A DNA stretch of 64,000 nt from Natronoglomus mannanivorans. GTDB lineage: Archaea; Halobacteriota; Halobacteria; Halobacteriales; Natrialbaceae. The DNA is taken from assembly GCA_025517485.1 (NCBI GenBank), contig JAOPKB010000012.1:62001-126000 (forward strand), given 5' to 3'. Position 1 is the first letter of the stretch. Each line of letters starts with the position of its first letter. The position numbers were made by a program, and so were the translations under genes. The notes beneath the pieces are model-generated. The model had not been told where the DNA came from. It saw only the letters and a list, made by a program, of their open reading frames with translations, and did no database searches. Positions 8,689-17,179 of the stretch are shown here, in pieces.

Positions 8689-9267
8689 TCACGCTCGATC
8701 GGGATACGTCCAAAACCGGTGAACGACAACCGGCAGAACAGCCGTATAACGGCCCGATTCGGAGGAGACATCGACCGAAACCGTTCGTGGCAGTTGTTCA
8801 CGCAACGTGTCGAGTTCGACTGGCTCCGGTTGCGTGACCAGTTCACCGTCTTCGTTATAGACGTACCGCTGATTCACGACGGTCGCAAGTTGTTTTGCCC
8901 GATTGAATTCGCCTTCCGCCACCTCACCATCTATTTCATCGGCGGAGACGTAATCGATCCCAAGAAAAATCCCCGCTCCGAGCAGTTCTCGGTCTCGAAG
9001 TATCGAACCGATGTAATTGTGAACTCGAACGTTTGCCGTTACAGTCGCTTTCTCCTCGAATTCCTGAGAATCGTAATCCGCCACGTCTACTTCTCGGTCC
9101 AGTGAAACGGGGTCAGCAGTTCCGAGTTGAGTTGTCTCTGAAATATCTGGGTCGAGCGTCTCATCGTCATCATTGGCGCAGCCAGCGAGAGATACAGTAC
9201 CCAGCCCGGCGAAGGCTGTCATCAGCTTGCGTCGGTTCACATCTTTGGGAAGAAGTGATACTATCAT
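8689..9267 (-). CDS. Secreted lipoprotein, unknown function
   Basis: A 192-residue protein starting MIVSLLPKDVNRRKLMTAF. The signal has twin basic residues, a hydrophobic stretch and a lipobox ending LAGC at Cys30, followed by an acidic linker (NDDDETLDPDIS), typical of haloarchaeal Tat-exported lipoproteins. The mature part has no recognised domain; it looks like a mixed alpha/beta domain of about 150 residues. Like its neighbour it is AT-rich relative to the rest of the window. It is divergent from the ParB-like gene. The function is unknown. Confidence 0.75.
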   Translation of the reverse strand: MIVSLLPKDVNRRKLMTAFAGLGTVSLAGCANDDDETLDPDISETTQLGTADPVSLDREVDVADYDSQEFEEKATVTANVRVHNYIGSILRDRELLGAGIFLGIDYVSADEIDGEVAEGEFNRAKQLATVVNQRYVYNEDGELVTQPEPVELDTLREQLPRTVSVDVSSESGRYTAVLPVVVHRFWTYPDRA

Positions 9268-9342
9268 AAGGTTTCTCGAGTCCTCGAATATACCGTTTCG
9301 TCTGTCGATATGCCGCCATAGTGATCACGACAACCAGACGGA

Positions 9343-9348
9343 TTTAAA
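9343..9348 (+). promoter_or_regulatory. TATA box for the ParB-like gene
   Basis: TTTAAA at 9343-9348 predicts transcription starting near 9370. A GTG at 9349 would then lie upstream of the transcript, so GTG 9391 is preferred as the start codon. Confidence 0.4.
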
Positions 9349-9390
9349 GTGAGTATTATTTGTCTCGACGGCATCGTAGACATCGGCACC

Positions 9391-9897
9391 GTGACTCGGC
9401 GGATTCCGATCGACGACTGCCAGCCCTCCCAGTTGTTGCTCAGCGCGAAGAAACTCCGTGGCGTCCTCGAGTGGGCCGATCCCGACGAGTTCGCGCCCGA
9501 TCCGGTTCTCGTCTTGCCCGCCGCTGACGTCCCGCGGATCGGTGCCACCGCGGTCGACACCCCGTACGTCGTGATCGACGGACACACCCGAGCGTTCGTC
9601 GCCCACTGCTGTGGCGTCGACACGCTCGAGATTCAAGTCGAGGACGCGAGCGACGTCGAACGGAACGCTCTCGAGATCTACGCTCACTGCGTCGAGTGGT
9701 GTCTCGAGGAGTCGATCACGACGCCGGCCGATCTGGCCGGGCGCGTGGTGAGCCACGAGACGTACCTCGAGGAGTGGGTGGGGCGCTGTCACGACCTCGA
9801 GTCGGTTCTGTGCTCGGAAGACGAAGACGAACGTGGGAGCGAGAGGGGGGTCGAGGTCGGGGGCGATACCGATGACGAGGACGGAGACGTCACCTGA
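9391..9897 (+). CDS. ParB/sulfiredoxin-like fold protein
   Basis: About 168 residues from GTG at 9391 (an in-frame GTG at 9349 gives 182). The segment PIDDCQPSQLLLSAKKLRGV followed by VVIDGHTRAFVAHCCGVDTL resembles the N-terminal ParB-like domain, in which a GHTR-type motif binds nucleotide. There is no HTH domain after it, and the C-terminal 30 residues are an acidic tail (SEDEDERGSERGVEV). It is therefore a stand-alone ParB-like domain rather than a partition protein. Substrate and function are unknown. It is divergent from the lipoprotein gene at 9267. Confidence 0.75.
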   Translation: MTRRIPIDDCQPSQLLLSAKKLRGVLEWADPDEFAPDPVLVLPAADVPRIGATAVDTPYVVIDGHTRAFVAHCCGVDTLEIQVEDASDVERNALEIYAHCVEWCLEESITTPADLAGRVVSHETYLEEWVGRCHDLESVLCSEDEDERGSERGVEVGGDTDDEDGDVT

Positions 9898-9963
9898 GTA
9901 CCGTCGAGTCCGATCCTCGACTCGAAGACCGAGAGATCGCTGTTCATCGTCACCCCGGACTCC

Positions 9964-10170
9964 TCACCCGCTCCCCCAGTCGACCATCGGTGCGAGGCCG
10001 ATACTCCACAGACTGCCGACTGCGGCCATGCCAGCGAGTACGCCTGCGTACTGGTCGTCGACACCGAGTGCGATCAGCGTCGTTGCACCGACGAGGAAGG
10101 TGATCAGCCCGAGGACGATCGCGACGAGCGTCGTGAACTCTCCGGTGAGTCCGGAAACGGCGTGTATCAT
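9964..10170 (-). CDS. Small two-helix membrane protein
   Basis: A 68-residue protein from ATG 10170 (MIHAVSGLTGEFTTLVAIVL) with two predicted transmembrane helices: residues 12-32 (LVAIVLGLITFLVGATTLIAL) and residues 38-58 (AGVLAGMAAVGSLWSIGLAP). The frame is open to 10218, but the shorter start gives the better topology. It may share a transcript with the downstream-facing UbiA neighbour, whose stop lies 54 nt away. The function is unknown. Confidence 0.6.
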   Translation of the reverse strand: MIHAVSGLTGEFTTLVAIVLGLITFLVGATTLIALGVDDQYAGVLAGMAAVGSLWSIGLAPMVDWGSG

Positions 10171-10224
10171 CACCACGACAGACGATAGATTAACACTTAG
10201 AACCACGGATTTAATCACTGCGCT

Positions 10225-11091
10225 TCAAACGATTCTCGAGAGCGGTTCGAACCAGACGACTGCGACGAGGACGGCGAGAAAGACGTAGGTGCCGCGGATG
10301 AGCAACATCGTGGCGAGTTCCGGCTCCGCGCGGCGGGCGGTGAGGGCGACGGCGCCGAATGCCACCACGGCGAGGACCGAGGCGGGCGGGAAGATCCGGA
10401 GGGCAGCGAACGCGACGACCGCGAGCAACGCGGTGGCCATCAATCCGTAGGCGACGGTGTAGGCGCGTTCGGGGCCGACGACGACCGCGACGGTTCGCTT
10501 GGCGATCGATCGGTCGTAGTCGTAGTCCTGTGCGTCGTCGATCACCTTGATCCCCGAGAGCAAGACGAGGAAGACGACCGCGAAGCCGAGGGGAATCCCC
10601 GCGAATGTGCCGGTCTGAACGACGTACCCGCCGAGGAGAGCTAACGCGATCCCGAGCGGATAGCCGGTCGTCGTGGTCACGGGGTTCGTGTCCAGTTGCG
10701 GGGCGTGATGGTAGGCGATCAGCCACGTCGGGACTGTCAGGGCGACCGCGAGCCAGCCGGCGACGGTCAGGAGAAGCCCACAGCAGATTGTGAACACGAC
10801 CGTGGATACCGCAAGCCCGAGTCGACAGCCCCGACCGGTCAACGGATGATCGTCGTCCTCGTCGCGGACGTAGAAATCGACGTAACCGTCCTTGATGTGG
10901 GCGGTGTACACCGCCGAGAACATCGCGACGACGTGGAGCGTCGCCGATATCGGATCCACGACTCCGGCGAGCAACGCCCCGAACAGCGACGCTGCCAGCG
11001 GCGGGAGCATGAAAACGGGGTGCACCTGGGACAGGTACGCCCGCGTCGTCACAGCGATCCCCGAGCCACCTCGCGCGAGCGCGAGTTCCAT
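10225..11091 (-). CDS. UbiA-family prenyltransferase
   Basis: A 288-residue integral membrane protein of the UbiA superfamily, which transfers prenyl chains to aromatic rings or glycerol phosphate in the membrane. The first Asp-rich motif lies in DGYVDFYVRDEDDDHPL and the second in IKVIDDAQDYDYD, separated by several hydrophobic helices as in the family. Start MELALARGGSGIAVT at 11091 is preferred to upstream in-frame codons. Possible roles in haloarchaea include menaquinone or archaeal lipid synthesis; the acceptor cannot be told from sequence. The first motif departs from the canonical NDxxDxxxD pattern, so specificity may be unusual. Confidence 0.85.
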   Translation of the reverse strand: MELALARGGSGIAVTTRAYLSQVHPVFMLPPLAASLFGALLAGVVDPISATLHVVAMFSAVYTAHIKDGYVDFYVRDEDDDHPLTGRGCRLGLAVSTVVFTICCGLLLTVAGWLAVALTVPTWLIAYHHAPQLDTNPVTTTTGYPLGIALALLGGYVVQTGTFAGIPLGFAVVFLVLLSGIKVIDDAQDYDYDRSIAKRTVAVVVGPERAYTVAYGLMATALLAVVAFAALRIFPPASVLAVVAFGAVALTARRAEPELATMLLIRGTYVFLAVLVAVVWFEPLSRIV

Positions 11092-11293
11092 ATTTCGAGT
11101 GACAACGGACGGCTGTATAATACTGGGGCCTCGAGAAGTTGTAGCTACGGTCCGGTAACGACTTGACGGGCCCATCTTTCCCTCTTTTGATAGCCGCCGT
11201 AGCGGGTATCGAAGGAGCTGGCACTCCGAGTAGTGGCGATCCCATCAATGCACCAACAAAATTTTATCGAGACCCATCGAACGTGTGAATACG

Positions 11294-11482
11294 ATGACTG
11301 CACGTTTCGACACGCAATCACCGCTGCTCACCGCGTTCGGAGTCCTGATCGCGCTCGTCGCGATCGTCGGCACACAGTTCCTCGGCTGGGAGTGGGGATC
11401 CGGACAACTCGTCCCGACGCTGATCGGAATCCTCGTCGCTGCCGTTGCTGTGGTCGTGGCCGTCCGTCGCTACTCGAGTTGA
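11294..11482 (+). CDS. Small two-helix membrane protein
   Basis: A 62-residue protein, MTARFDTQSPLLTAFGVLIA, with two hydrophobic helices (about residues 11-30 and 39-56) joined by a short WEWGSGQ turn and ending in a basic VRRYSS tail. A TATA-like TTTTAT at 11262-11267 lies about 30 nt before the ATG, supporting expression and this start. The family is not recognised; small membrane proteins of this kind are common in haloarchaea. Confidence 0.6.
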   Translation: MTARFDTQSPLLTAFGVLIALVAIVGTQFLGWEWGSGQLVPTLIGILVAAVAVVVAVRRYSS

Positions 11483-11684
11483 GACGGGGACGACGAGAAG
11501 CAAGCCGGATAAGGGAACCGATCGGCTCGAGAGCCGACCGGTTACTCGAAGAGCACGGGCAGGTAGTCGTCCTGCTGTTTGTCCCGTCGATACCGTGTTT
11601 GACCGTTGTCACGTCGCCGAAACCAATCGATTCCCGTAAGAGACGACGGAAACGACCACGGAGCTGGCCGCGAAAGACTCGAGT

Positions 11685-11963
11685 ATGACCGACGACGCAC
11701 TCGACGCCCTGACCCGTGATCTCCACGCCCACCTCGAGGCGACAGCGGAACTGCCGATCGACCGGGAGACGAACCGCTGGCTCGGCGAGGCCGAAGCCGT
11801 CGCGCGCGACGCGGCGACGAGCGATCTCACGGCACCGGTCGTGAAAGAACGCGTCCAGCACGTCGAGGACCTCCTCTCGGAAGTCGAGGACACCGGTCAC
11901 GAGGCGGGAAACGAGCACCTCGAGGCCGCCCGGTCGATCTGCCGGACGATTCTGAACGGGTGA
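11685..11963 (+). CDS. Small acidic helical protein, unknown
   Basis: A 92-residue soluble protein, MTDDALDALTRDLHAHLEAT, almost entirely helical with high Asp/Glu content. It reads like the conserved short haloarchaeal proteins of unknown function: helices RETNRWLGEAEAVARDAA and VVKERVQHVEDLLSEVE, with a C-terminal CRTILNG. No catalytic motif is evident. Good coding character and a start at the expected distance after a 200-nt gap support it as a real gene. Confidence 0.75.
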   Translation: MTDDALDALTRDLHAHLEATAELPIDRETNRWLGEAEAVARDAATSDLTAPVVKERVQHVEDLLSEVEDTGHEAGNEHLEAARSICRTILNG

Positions 11964-12022
11964 GTGCATCGTCCAGCCTAAATCGTTTTTCGGTCCGATT
12001 CAAATTCAGGGGACCGACGCCA

Positions 12023-12031
12023 CTATTAAGA
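12023..12031 (+). promoter_or_regulatory. TATA box for ATP-grasp gene
   Basis: CTATTAAGA is centred about 33 nt before ATG 12060 within an AT-rich stretch (12020-12055), giving a leaderless or nearly leaderless transcript. Confidence 0.4.
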
Positions 12032-12059
12032 TTCTATCACACAATTTATATCGTACCTG

Positions 12060-13280
12060 ATGTCTGTCGAATCTACTCCATGGGGCGAGAGCCAGTCAGC
12101 GGTCGTTCCGGGCATCTCAGCACCGAGTTCGGTCGCTTGCTTACGATCGCTTGGCAAACGCGGCATCCGAACCATCGCCGCCTCGAGCGACGAGACCACC
12201 CCCGCCTTCTCGTCGCGCTATTGCGACGAAGCGGTACTGGTGCCCTCGCCTCACGACGATCTGGTCGCGTACAAGGACGCACTGCTCTCGCTCGCGATGC
12301 GCCCGGACGTACAGACGATCATTCCCGTCCGCGAAGAGGACGTCTACGTCCTGGCGAGGTACCGCGAGGAGTTCGAAGAACACGTCAGTACACCCTGGCC
12401 GGAGTTCGACACGCTCGCCGACGTACAGGACCGCATCCGGCTCTTCGAGGCCGCAGAGAACGCGGGCGTCGGCGTGCCGGAGACACGATTGCTCGACGAC
12501 GACGAGATCGACTGGGAACGAGAACAAGAGTGGATCGTCAAGGCGCGCTACTCGATTCTCGGTGACGGATACGTCGACTGTGAACCCGAGTCGTGTGTCG
12601 CACCACCGTCGACGAGATACCTGCCGCCGGGGGCCACACCCGACATCGACTCCATCTCGGCGGAGATGGGCCACGTCCCCATCGTCCAGGAGTTCATGCC
12701 GACGACCGACGAGTACGGCTTCTTCGCCCTCTACGACCACGGCGAACCGCTTGCGACCTTCCAGCACCGCCAGCGCCGGGGCTGGAGCTACGCCGGCGGC
12801 CCCAGCGCGTTCCGCGAGTCGGTCCGAATCCCGGACCTAGAGGAGTCGGGGCTCTCCCTGCTCGACGAACTGGACTGGCACGGACTCGCGATGATCGAGT
12901 TCCTCCGCGACGAGGAGACCGGCGAGTTCAAACTCATGGAGATCAACCCCCGGTTCTGGTCCTCGCTTCCGTTCTCCGTGCGAGCGGGTGCGGACTTCCC
13001 CTACTACTACTGGTTGCTGGCGACCGACAACGCAGACCGGATCGACCACGAGTACCGGGCCAACATCGGCGGCCACCTCCTGCGAGGGGAACTGCTCTAC
13101 CTCCACTCGGTGCTCACCGACGAGGTCGACCTCGTGGAGCCGCCTGCGTTCTCGGATGCCTTGTCGGACGTCGCGGAGTCGCTGTGGGAACATCCACGGT
13201 TCGACTACCTACAACGCGACGACGTTCGACCGTTCTTCCGAGACATGCGGAACACGTACGGTGCGTTCCGCGATCAGTAG
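12060..13280 (+). CDS. ATP-grasp carboxylate-amine ligase family protein
   Basis: A 406-residue ATP-grasp enzyme that activates a carboxylate as acyl phosphate and joins it to an amine or thiol. The preATP-grasp domain contains SSVACLRSLGKRGIRTIAAS. The ATP-binding lysine segment is EWIVKARYSILGDG, and the metal-binding core is GEFKLMEINPRFWSSLPFSV, where Glu and Asn coordinate Mg2+. HRQRRGWSYAGGPS resembles the loop of CarB-like and Tup-like ligases. The substrate is unknown; haloarchaeal relatives are annotated only as carboxylate-amine ligases. The gene is convergent with an aminotransferase gene, with no sign of a shared operon. Confidence 0.85.
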   Translation: MSVESTPWGESQSAVVPGISAPSSVACLRSLGKRGIRTIAASSDETTPAFSSRYCDEAVLVPSPHDDLVAYKDALLSLAMRPDVQTIIPVREEDVYVLARYREEFEEHVSTPWPEFDTLADVQDRIRLFEAAENAGVGVPETRLLDDDEIDWEREQEWIVKARYSILGDGYVDCEPESCVAPPSTRYLPPGATPDIDSISAEMGHVPIVQEFMPTTDEYGFFALYDHGEPLATFQHRQRRGWSYAGGPSAFRESVRIPDLEESGLSLLDELDWHGLAMIEFLRDEETGEFKLMEINPRFWSSLPFSVRAGADFPYYYWLLATDNADRIDHEYRANIGGHLLRGELLYLHSVLTDEVDLVEPPAFSDALSDVAESLWEHPRFDYLQRDDVRPFFRDMRNTYGAFRDQ

Positions 13281-13320
13281 GAACGGACGATCTCGTCGCG
13301 CTCGATCCACGTCCAGACAG

Positions 13321-14442
13321 CTACTGCACCGCCCGCGTCGCGTCACCGATGATCTCGAGGGCCTCCTTCAACTCCTCCATCCCCGTCGCGTAGGACAGTC
13401 GCGCGTAGCCCGCCCCCTGCTCGCCGAACGCGTCGCCGGGAACCACGACGACACCGCGGTCGATCACTTCCTCACACCAGCCCTCGGGCACCTTCGGCAT
13501 CGCGTAGAACGCACCCTTCGGGGTCGAGACCTCGAGTCCCGCGTCGGTGAGACCGTCGAGGACGACGTCGCGACGCGCTTCGAACGCTGAAACCATCTCC
13601 TCGACGCAGTCCTGCGGGCCGGAGAGCGCCGCTTCGGCGGCGTACTGTGCGGGTGCGGAGGCGCAGGCCTGGGCGTACTGGTGAACTCGAAGCATGTGCT
13701 CGATGCGTTCGTTGGGGCCGACCACCCAACCGAGTCGCCAGCCGGTCATCGAGTAGCTCTTCGAGCAGGCGCTGACGACGACGACGTTGTCCGAGGTCGA
13801 AAACTCGAGGGGCGAGCGGTGAGCACCCTCGAAGACGATGTGCTCGTACACCTCGTCGGAGAGACAGAGCACGTCGTGTTCGTCTGCGATCCGGGCGAAC
13901 TCGCGCATATCGGCCTCACTCTGGACGGCACCCGTCGGGTTCGCGGGGCTGTTGACGACGAAGACGGCCGTTTCGTCGGTGATCGCTTCCTCGACGGCGG
14001 CGGGATCCATCGTCAGGTCCTCCCGCAGGCCGACCGGCTTCGACGTCCCGCCGGCGAGCTGCGTCAACGCATCGTAGGAGACGAATCCGGGGTCCGGAAA
14101 GATCACTTCCTCGCCCGGGTCGACGTGAGCCTCGAGTACGAGGTGGAGCGCCTCGCTCCCGCCAGAGGTGGCGATGGCGTCCTCCGGATGGACCTCGAGG
14201 CCGTAGTCGCGGTCGTACTTCGCCGAGATCGCCTCGCGAAGGTCGCGCGTTCCCTTGTTCGAGGTGTAGCCGTCCGTGTCGCCGCTCTCGATGGCCTCGA
14301 TCGCCGCCTGTCGAGCGTGGTCCGGCGTCGGGAAGTCCGGCTGCCCGAGTCCGAGGTTGATCGCGTCGTCGCCGGCGGCCTCGAACACCTCTCGAATCCC
14401 ACTGATCGACACCTGTTCGACCCGATGAGCAAAGTCCGTCAT
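13321..14442 (-). CDS. Class I/II PLP-dependent aminotransferase
   Basis: A 373-residue fold-type I aminotransferase of the AspAT I-gamma kind. Visible landmarks are NLGLGQPDFPTPDHARQAAI at the N terminus, the NSPANPTGAV motif (Asn binding PLP), DEVYEHIVFEG (Asp pairing with the pyridine nitrogen), and SACSKSYSMTGWRLGW with the PLP lysine near residue 228. The C-terminal RLSYATGMEELKEAL carries the substrate-carboxylate Arg. Length matches archaeal aspartate/aromatic aminotransferases. Amino-acid specificity cannot be decided from sequence alone. Confidence 0.93.
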   Translation of the reverse strand: MTDFAHRVEQVSISGIREVFEAAGDDAINLGLGQPDFPTPDHARQAAIEAIESGDTDGYTSNKGTRDLREAISAKYDRDYGLEVHPEDAIATSGGSEALHLVLEAHVDPGEEVIFPDPGFVSYDALTQLAGGTSKPVGLREDLTMDPAAVEEAITDETAVFVVNSPANPTGAVQSEADMREFARIADEHDVLCLSDEVYEHIVFEGAHRSPLEFSTSDNVVVVSACSKSYSMTGWRLGWVVGPNERIEHMLRVHQYAQACASAPAQYAAEAALSGPQDCVEEMVSAFEARRDVVLDGLTDAGLEVSTPKGAFYAMPKVPEGWCEEVIDRGVVVVPGDAFGEQGAGYARLSYATGMEELKEALEIIGDATRAVQ

Positions 14443-14566
14443 GAGTGAGATGGTGGCCCCGAGTCGGATAACTGTTGACGTTTTTCAGGCGTCGTCGCGT
14501 CGTATCTGTTCGCCCGCCAACAGTCTGGCCGGAAGGAATTTACCCGCTCTGTGACTGTACATACTG

Positions 14567-15223
14567 ATGACTACACGCAGAGCGGTTCTCGCAGCGGGGG
14601 CGACGGGGGCACTCGCCCTCTCGTCTGGCTGTCTGGGATTCGTTACGGGGAGCGAAGCGCTCGAGTTCGACGCCTCGAAAGTCCTGCCAGCGGACGCGGC
14701 ACTCGAGGAGACCGGCTACGAGCACCACGACTCGGGCTGGGAGCGGATCGAGGAGACCGTCTCGGTGGGTGTCGAACGCGAGATTCACGCGAGTCTCTGG
14801 AACGCCGTCTACTCGAAGGAAGTCTCGATACAGGGACAGCGACAGGAAGCCGCGATGTTCGCCGCCGTCTCGCTCCCGGCGATGGAAATCGCCGGCTCGA
14901 CACAGAACCCGCTGGACGACATGGACAACCGGGAGATCCTCGACGAAGTCCGCGACCAGATCGAGGGCAACTACGGTAGCCTCCGGGATATCCGTCACCA
15001 CGAGCGGACTGTGGTCTCCATTCTCGGTGCCGACCGGTCGGTCGACGTCTTCGCCGCGAGGACGGATCTCGAGGGCGAGGAGATGGAGCTTCGACTCCCA
15101 CTGACCACGTTTACCCACGAGGACGATCTACTGGTCCTCGTCGGCGGCTATCCGCGACTCCTGCCCGACGAAGGCGTCAACATCGAGGTGTTGATGGAGT
15201 CGATCGAGCATCCACTCGAGTGA
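14567..15223 (+). CDS. Tat-exported lipoprotein, DUF6517-like
   Basis: A 218-residue protein starting MTTRRAVLAAGATGALALSS, a textbook Tat signal (TRRAVL) with lipobox SSGC at Cys22. The mature domain (ALEFDASKVLPADAALEETG, then GYEHHDSGW) matches the style of the haloarchaeal DUF6517 lipoproteins. The order of strands with AMFAAVSLPAMEIAG and NPLDDMDNREILDEV is consistent. It is expected on the outer face of the membrane. No enzymatic motif is visible, and function is unknown. Monocistronic. Confidence 0.8.
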   Translation: MTTRRAVLAAGATGALALSSGCLGFVTGSEALEFDASKVLPADAALEETGYEHHDSGWERIEETVSVGVEREIHASLWNAVYSKEVSIQGQRQEAAMFAAVSLPAMEIAGSTQNPLDDMDNREILDEVRDQIEGNYGSLRDIRHHERTVVSILGADRSVDVFAARTDLEGEEMELRLPLTTFTHEDDLLVLVGGYPRLLPDEGVNIEVLMESIEHPLE

Positions 15224-15265
15224 TTCTTCGAACGCGACAGCCGACGTCTCTTACATCGAGCAAAC

Positions 15266-16060
15266 TCACTCCGAGAACGGCGTCACCGGCTCGAGATCGA
15301 GGTCCGCGAATCGTTCCTCGAGGACGGGCAATCTATCGAGAAGCTCTGCGGGTCGATGGGAATCGGTCCCCGGAACGAACTGGACGTCCCGTCCCTGAAT
15401 CGCCTCGAGAAACGCCGGTGCAGGGTGGAAGTGACCGTACTCCTCGAGGACCCGTCCCGCGTTGATCTCGGGGACCGTCGGGGAGAACTCGAGTGCCTCA
15501 GCGACGCGTTCGTAGTGTGCCTGCGTCGTGTACCCCCGGAGCTCAGGCGTCCGCTCGATCGCGTCGACGTGGCCCACGACGTCGAACAGTTCGCTCTCGA
15601 TCAGCGCGACGACCTTGTCGTAGTACTCGGCGACGAGGTCCTGCAGTTCGCTCTCCGATTTCGCCGCAAAGTACTCCCGGTCGAAGATGTTGGCGTCGTC
15701 GACGACGTGGACGCTTCCGATCGTGTAATCGAACGCCGCGTCCTCGAGAAAGCGTTCGATCTCGCTCTCGTCTCGCGGGTCGTAGTCGAGTTCGACCGCG
15801 TCGTAGATCGTGATCGGGTTCGACTCCGGTGCCTGCTCGCGTAACGACCGGAGCGCCTCACGGCGCCGTCCGTAGGTCTGATCGAGGTTGAACCCCAGCT
15901 TCCGTTTCGCCCGCTGTGGCAGCTCACGACTCGAGACGTTACAGTGATCGGTGATACCGATCGCCTCGAGACCGGCGTCGGCTGCGGCCGCCACCATCGA
16001 CGGCAGAGGCCGCCCGTCCGAGTAGTTCGAGTGGGCGTGATAGTCGGCGGGGAGAGTCAC
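15266..16060 (-). CDS. PHP-domain metal-dependent hydrolase (histidinol-phosphatase-like)
   Basis: A 264-residue PHP-superfamily protein. The metal-binding motifs are in order: DYHAHSNYSDGR (HxH), IGITDHCNVS, the Glu in VELDYD, IGSVHVVD, DVVGHVDAIER and the C-terminal PGTDSHRPAELLD. This set is complete, so a di- or trinuclear metal site and phosphoesterase activity are likely. The enzyme could act as histidinol phosphatase or on another small phosphate ester. No histidine-biosynthesis genes are nearby. The start MTLPADYHAHSNY puts the first motif at residues 8-10, typical of the family. Confidence 0.88.
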   Translation of the reverse strand: MTLPADYHAHSNYSDGRPLPSMVAAAADAGLEAIGITDHCNVSSRELPQRAKRKLGFNLDQTYGRRREALRSLREQAPESNPITIYDAVELDYDPRDESEIERFLEDAAFDYTIGSVHVVDDANIFDREYFAAKSESELQDLVAEYYDKVVALIESELFDVVGHVDAIERTPELRGYTTQAHYERVAEALEFSPTVPEINAGRVLEEYGHFHPAPAFLEAIQGRDVQFVPGTDSHRPAELLDRLPVLEERFADLDLEPVTPFSE

Positions 16061-16296
16061 GGACGAGGGTTCGTCGTCTCCGGTGGTAAATTGTTGGGTC
16101 GCGGAAGGGAATCTGTGGCGACGTGGCTCGAGTAGGCTACGAAACGAGTCTCCGAATCTGGCTTGGGACTAGTTCTGTTCGATAACCGCGACCAGGCGAT
16201 TGTACTACGAACTCGAGCCGAAGGCTCTCGTTCGCGGCCTTTTTTGATCGACGTTTTTTGGCAGGGGTTGAGACGGCGCCCGTCGATGTCCTTGTT

Positions 16297-16309
16297 AAAA
16301 AACGTCGGC
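16297..16309 (-). terminator. T-run terminator after the oxidoreductase operon
   Basis: On the minus strand GACG is followed by TTTTTT (16302-16297) within 13 nt of the beta-subunit stop codon, a typical archaeal oligo-T terminator. A second run of T residues follows near 16250. Confidence 0.55.
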
Positions 16310-17179
16310 TCAGTAGAACTCGCGGACGAGATCCATCGCGTCCTCGGGTGCACCGTCCGGAATGTCGGACATGTCCTCGGTGACGCCGTGTTGTTCGTGA
16401 TACGGCACCGAGTTCTCGTTCTGGTACATCACGCCCTGGTACTCCTTGTCTGCGTCGAGGATGACTTCCTTGGCGGCCTCGTAGTCGTTGGGGTCGTGAC
16501 CCTCTTCCTCGAGGTCGACGAGGGAGTCGCGGAAGTAGTCGTAGGTGTCGACGTCGTTGAAGGTGACACAGGGGCTGAAGACGTTGACGAAGCCGAAGCC
16601 GTCGTGTTCGATGGCCTTCTGGACGATCTCTGCGTGGCGCATCGCGTCGGAACTGAACGACTGGGCGATGAACGTCGCCCCGGATGCGAGTGCGAGCGCG
16701 AGCGGATTGACCGGCGGCTGCTGTGGGCCTTCGGGCGTCGTCGACGTCTCGAAGTCCGATCGCGAGGTCGGCGAGGCCTGCCCCTTGGTCAGCCCGTAGA
16801 TGCGGTTGTCCATGACACAGTAGGTCATGTCGACGTTTCGGCGGACCGCGTGGACGAAGTGACCGGCACCGATCGAGTAGCCGTCACCGTCACCGCCGGC
16901 GACCATGACCTCGATGTCGGGGCGAGCCATCTTGACGCCGGTTCCGACGGGGAGCGCACGTCCGTGGACGCCGTGGAGCGCGTAGGAGTGCATGTAGGTC
17001 CCGATCTTTCCGGAACAGCCGATCCCGGCCACCACGAACGTGTTGTCGGGGTCGTTGCCGGTGTTGGCGAGGGCTTTCATCATACCGTTCATCGTGCCGA
17101 AGTCCCCACATCCGGGACACCACGTCGGCTGTTTGTCGGATTTGAAGTCGGTGAAGCGTACGTCTGATTGTGAACTCAT
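16310..17179 (-). CDS. korB: 2-oxoacid:ferredoxin oxidoreductase beta subunit
   Basis: A 289-residue TPP-binding subunit of a CoA-acylating 2-oxoacid:ferredoxin oxidoreductase, which oxidises pyruvate or 2-oxoglutarate and reduces ferredoxin. It has WCPGCGDFGTMNGMM (cluster-ligand cysteines), GIGCSGKIGTYMHSYALHG, the TPP/Mg motif VAGGDGDGYSIGAGHF and DNRIYGLTKGQASPTS. Its ATG overlaps the alpha-subunit stop (ATGA at 17179-17176), so the two are translated together. The lengths and the alpha subunit's gamma-alpha fusion match the halobacterial two-subunit enzymes. 2-oxoglutarate is more likely than pyruvate by resemblance, but this is not certain. Confidence 0.9.
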   Translation of the reverse strand: MSSQSDVRFTDFKSDKQPTWCPGCGDFGTMNGMMKALANTGNDPDNTFVVAGIGCSGKIGTYMHSYALHGVHGRALPVGTGVKMARPDIEVMVAGGDGDGYSIGAGHFVHAVRRNVDMTYCVMDNRIYGLTKGQASPTSRSDFETSTTPEGPQQPPVNPLALALASGATFIAQSFSSDAMRHAEIVQKAIEHDGFGFVNVFSPCVTFNDVDTYDYFRDSLVDLEEEGHDPNDYEAAKEVILDADKEYQGVMYQNENSVPYHEQHGVTEDMSDIPDGAPEDAMDLVREFY

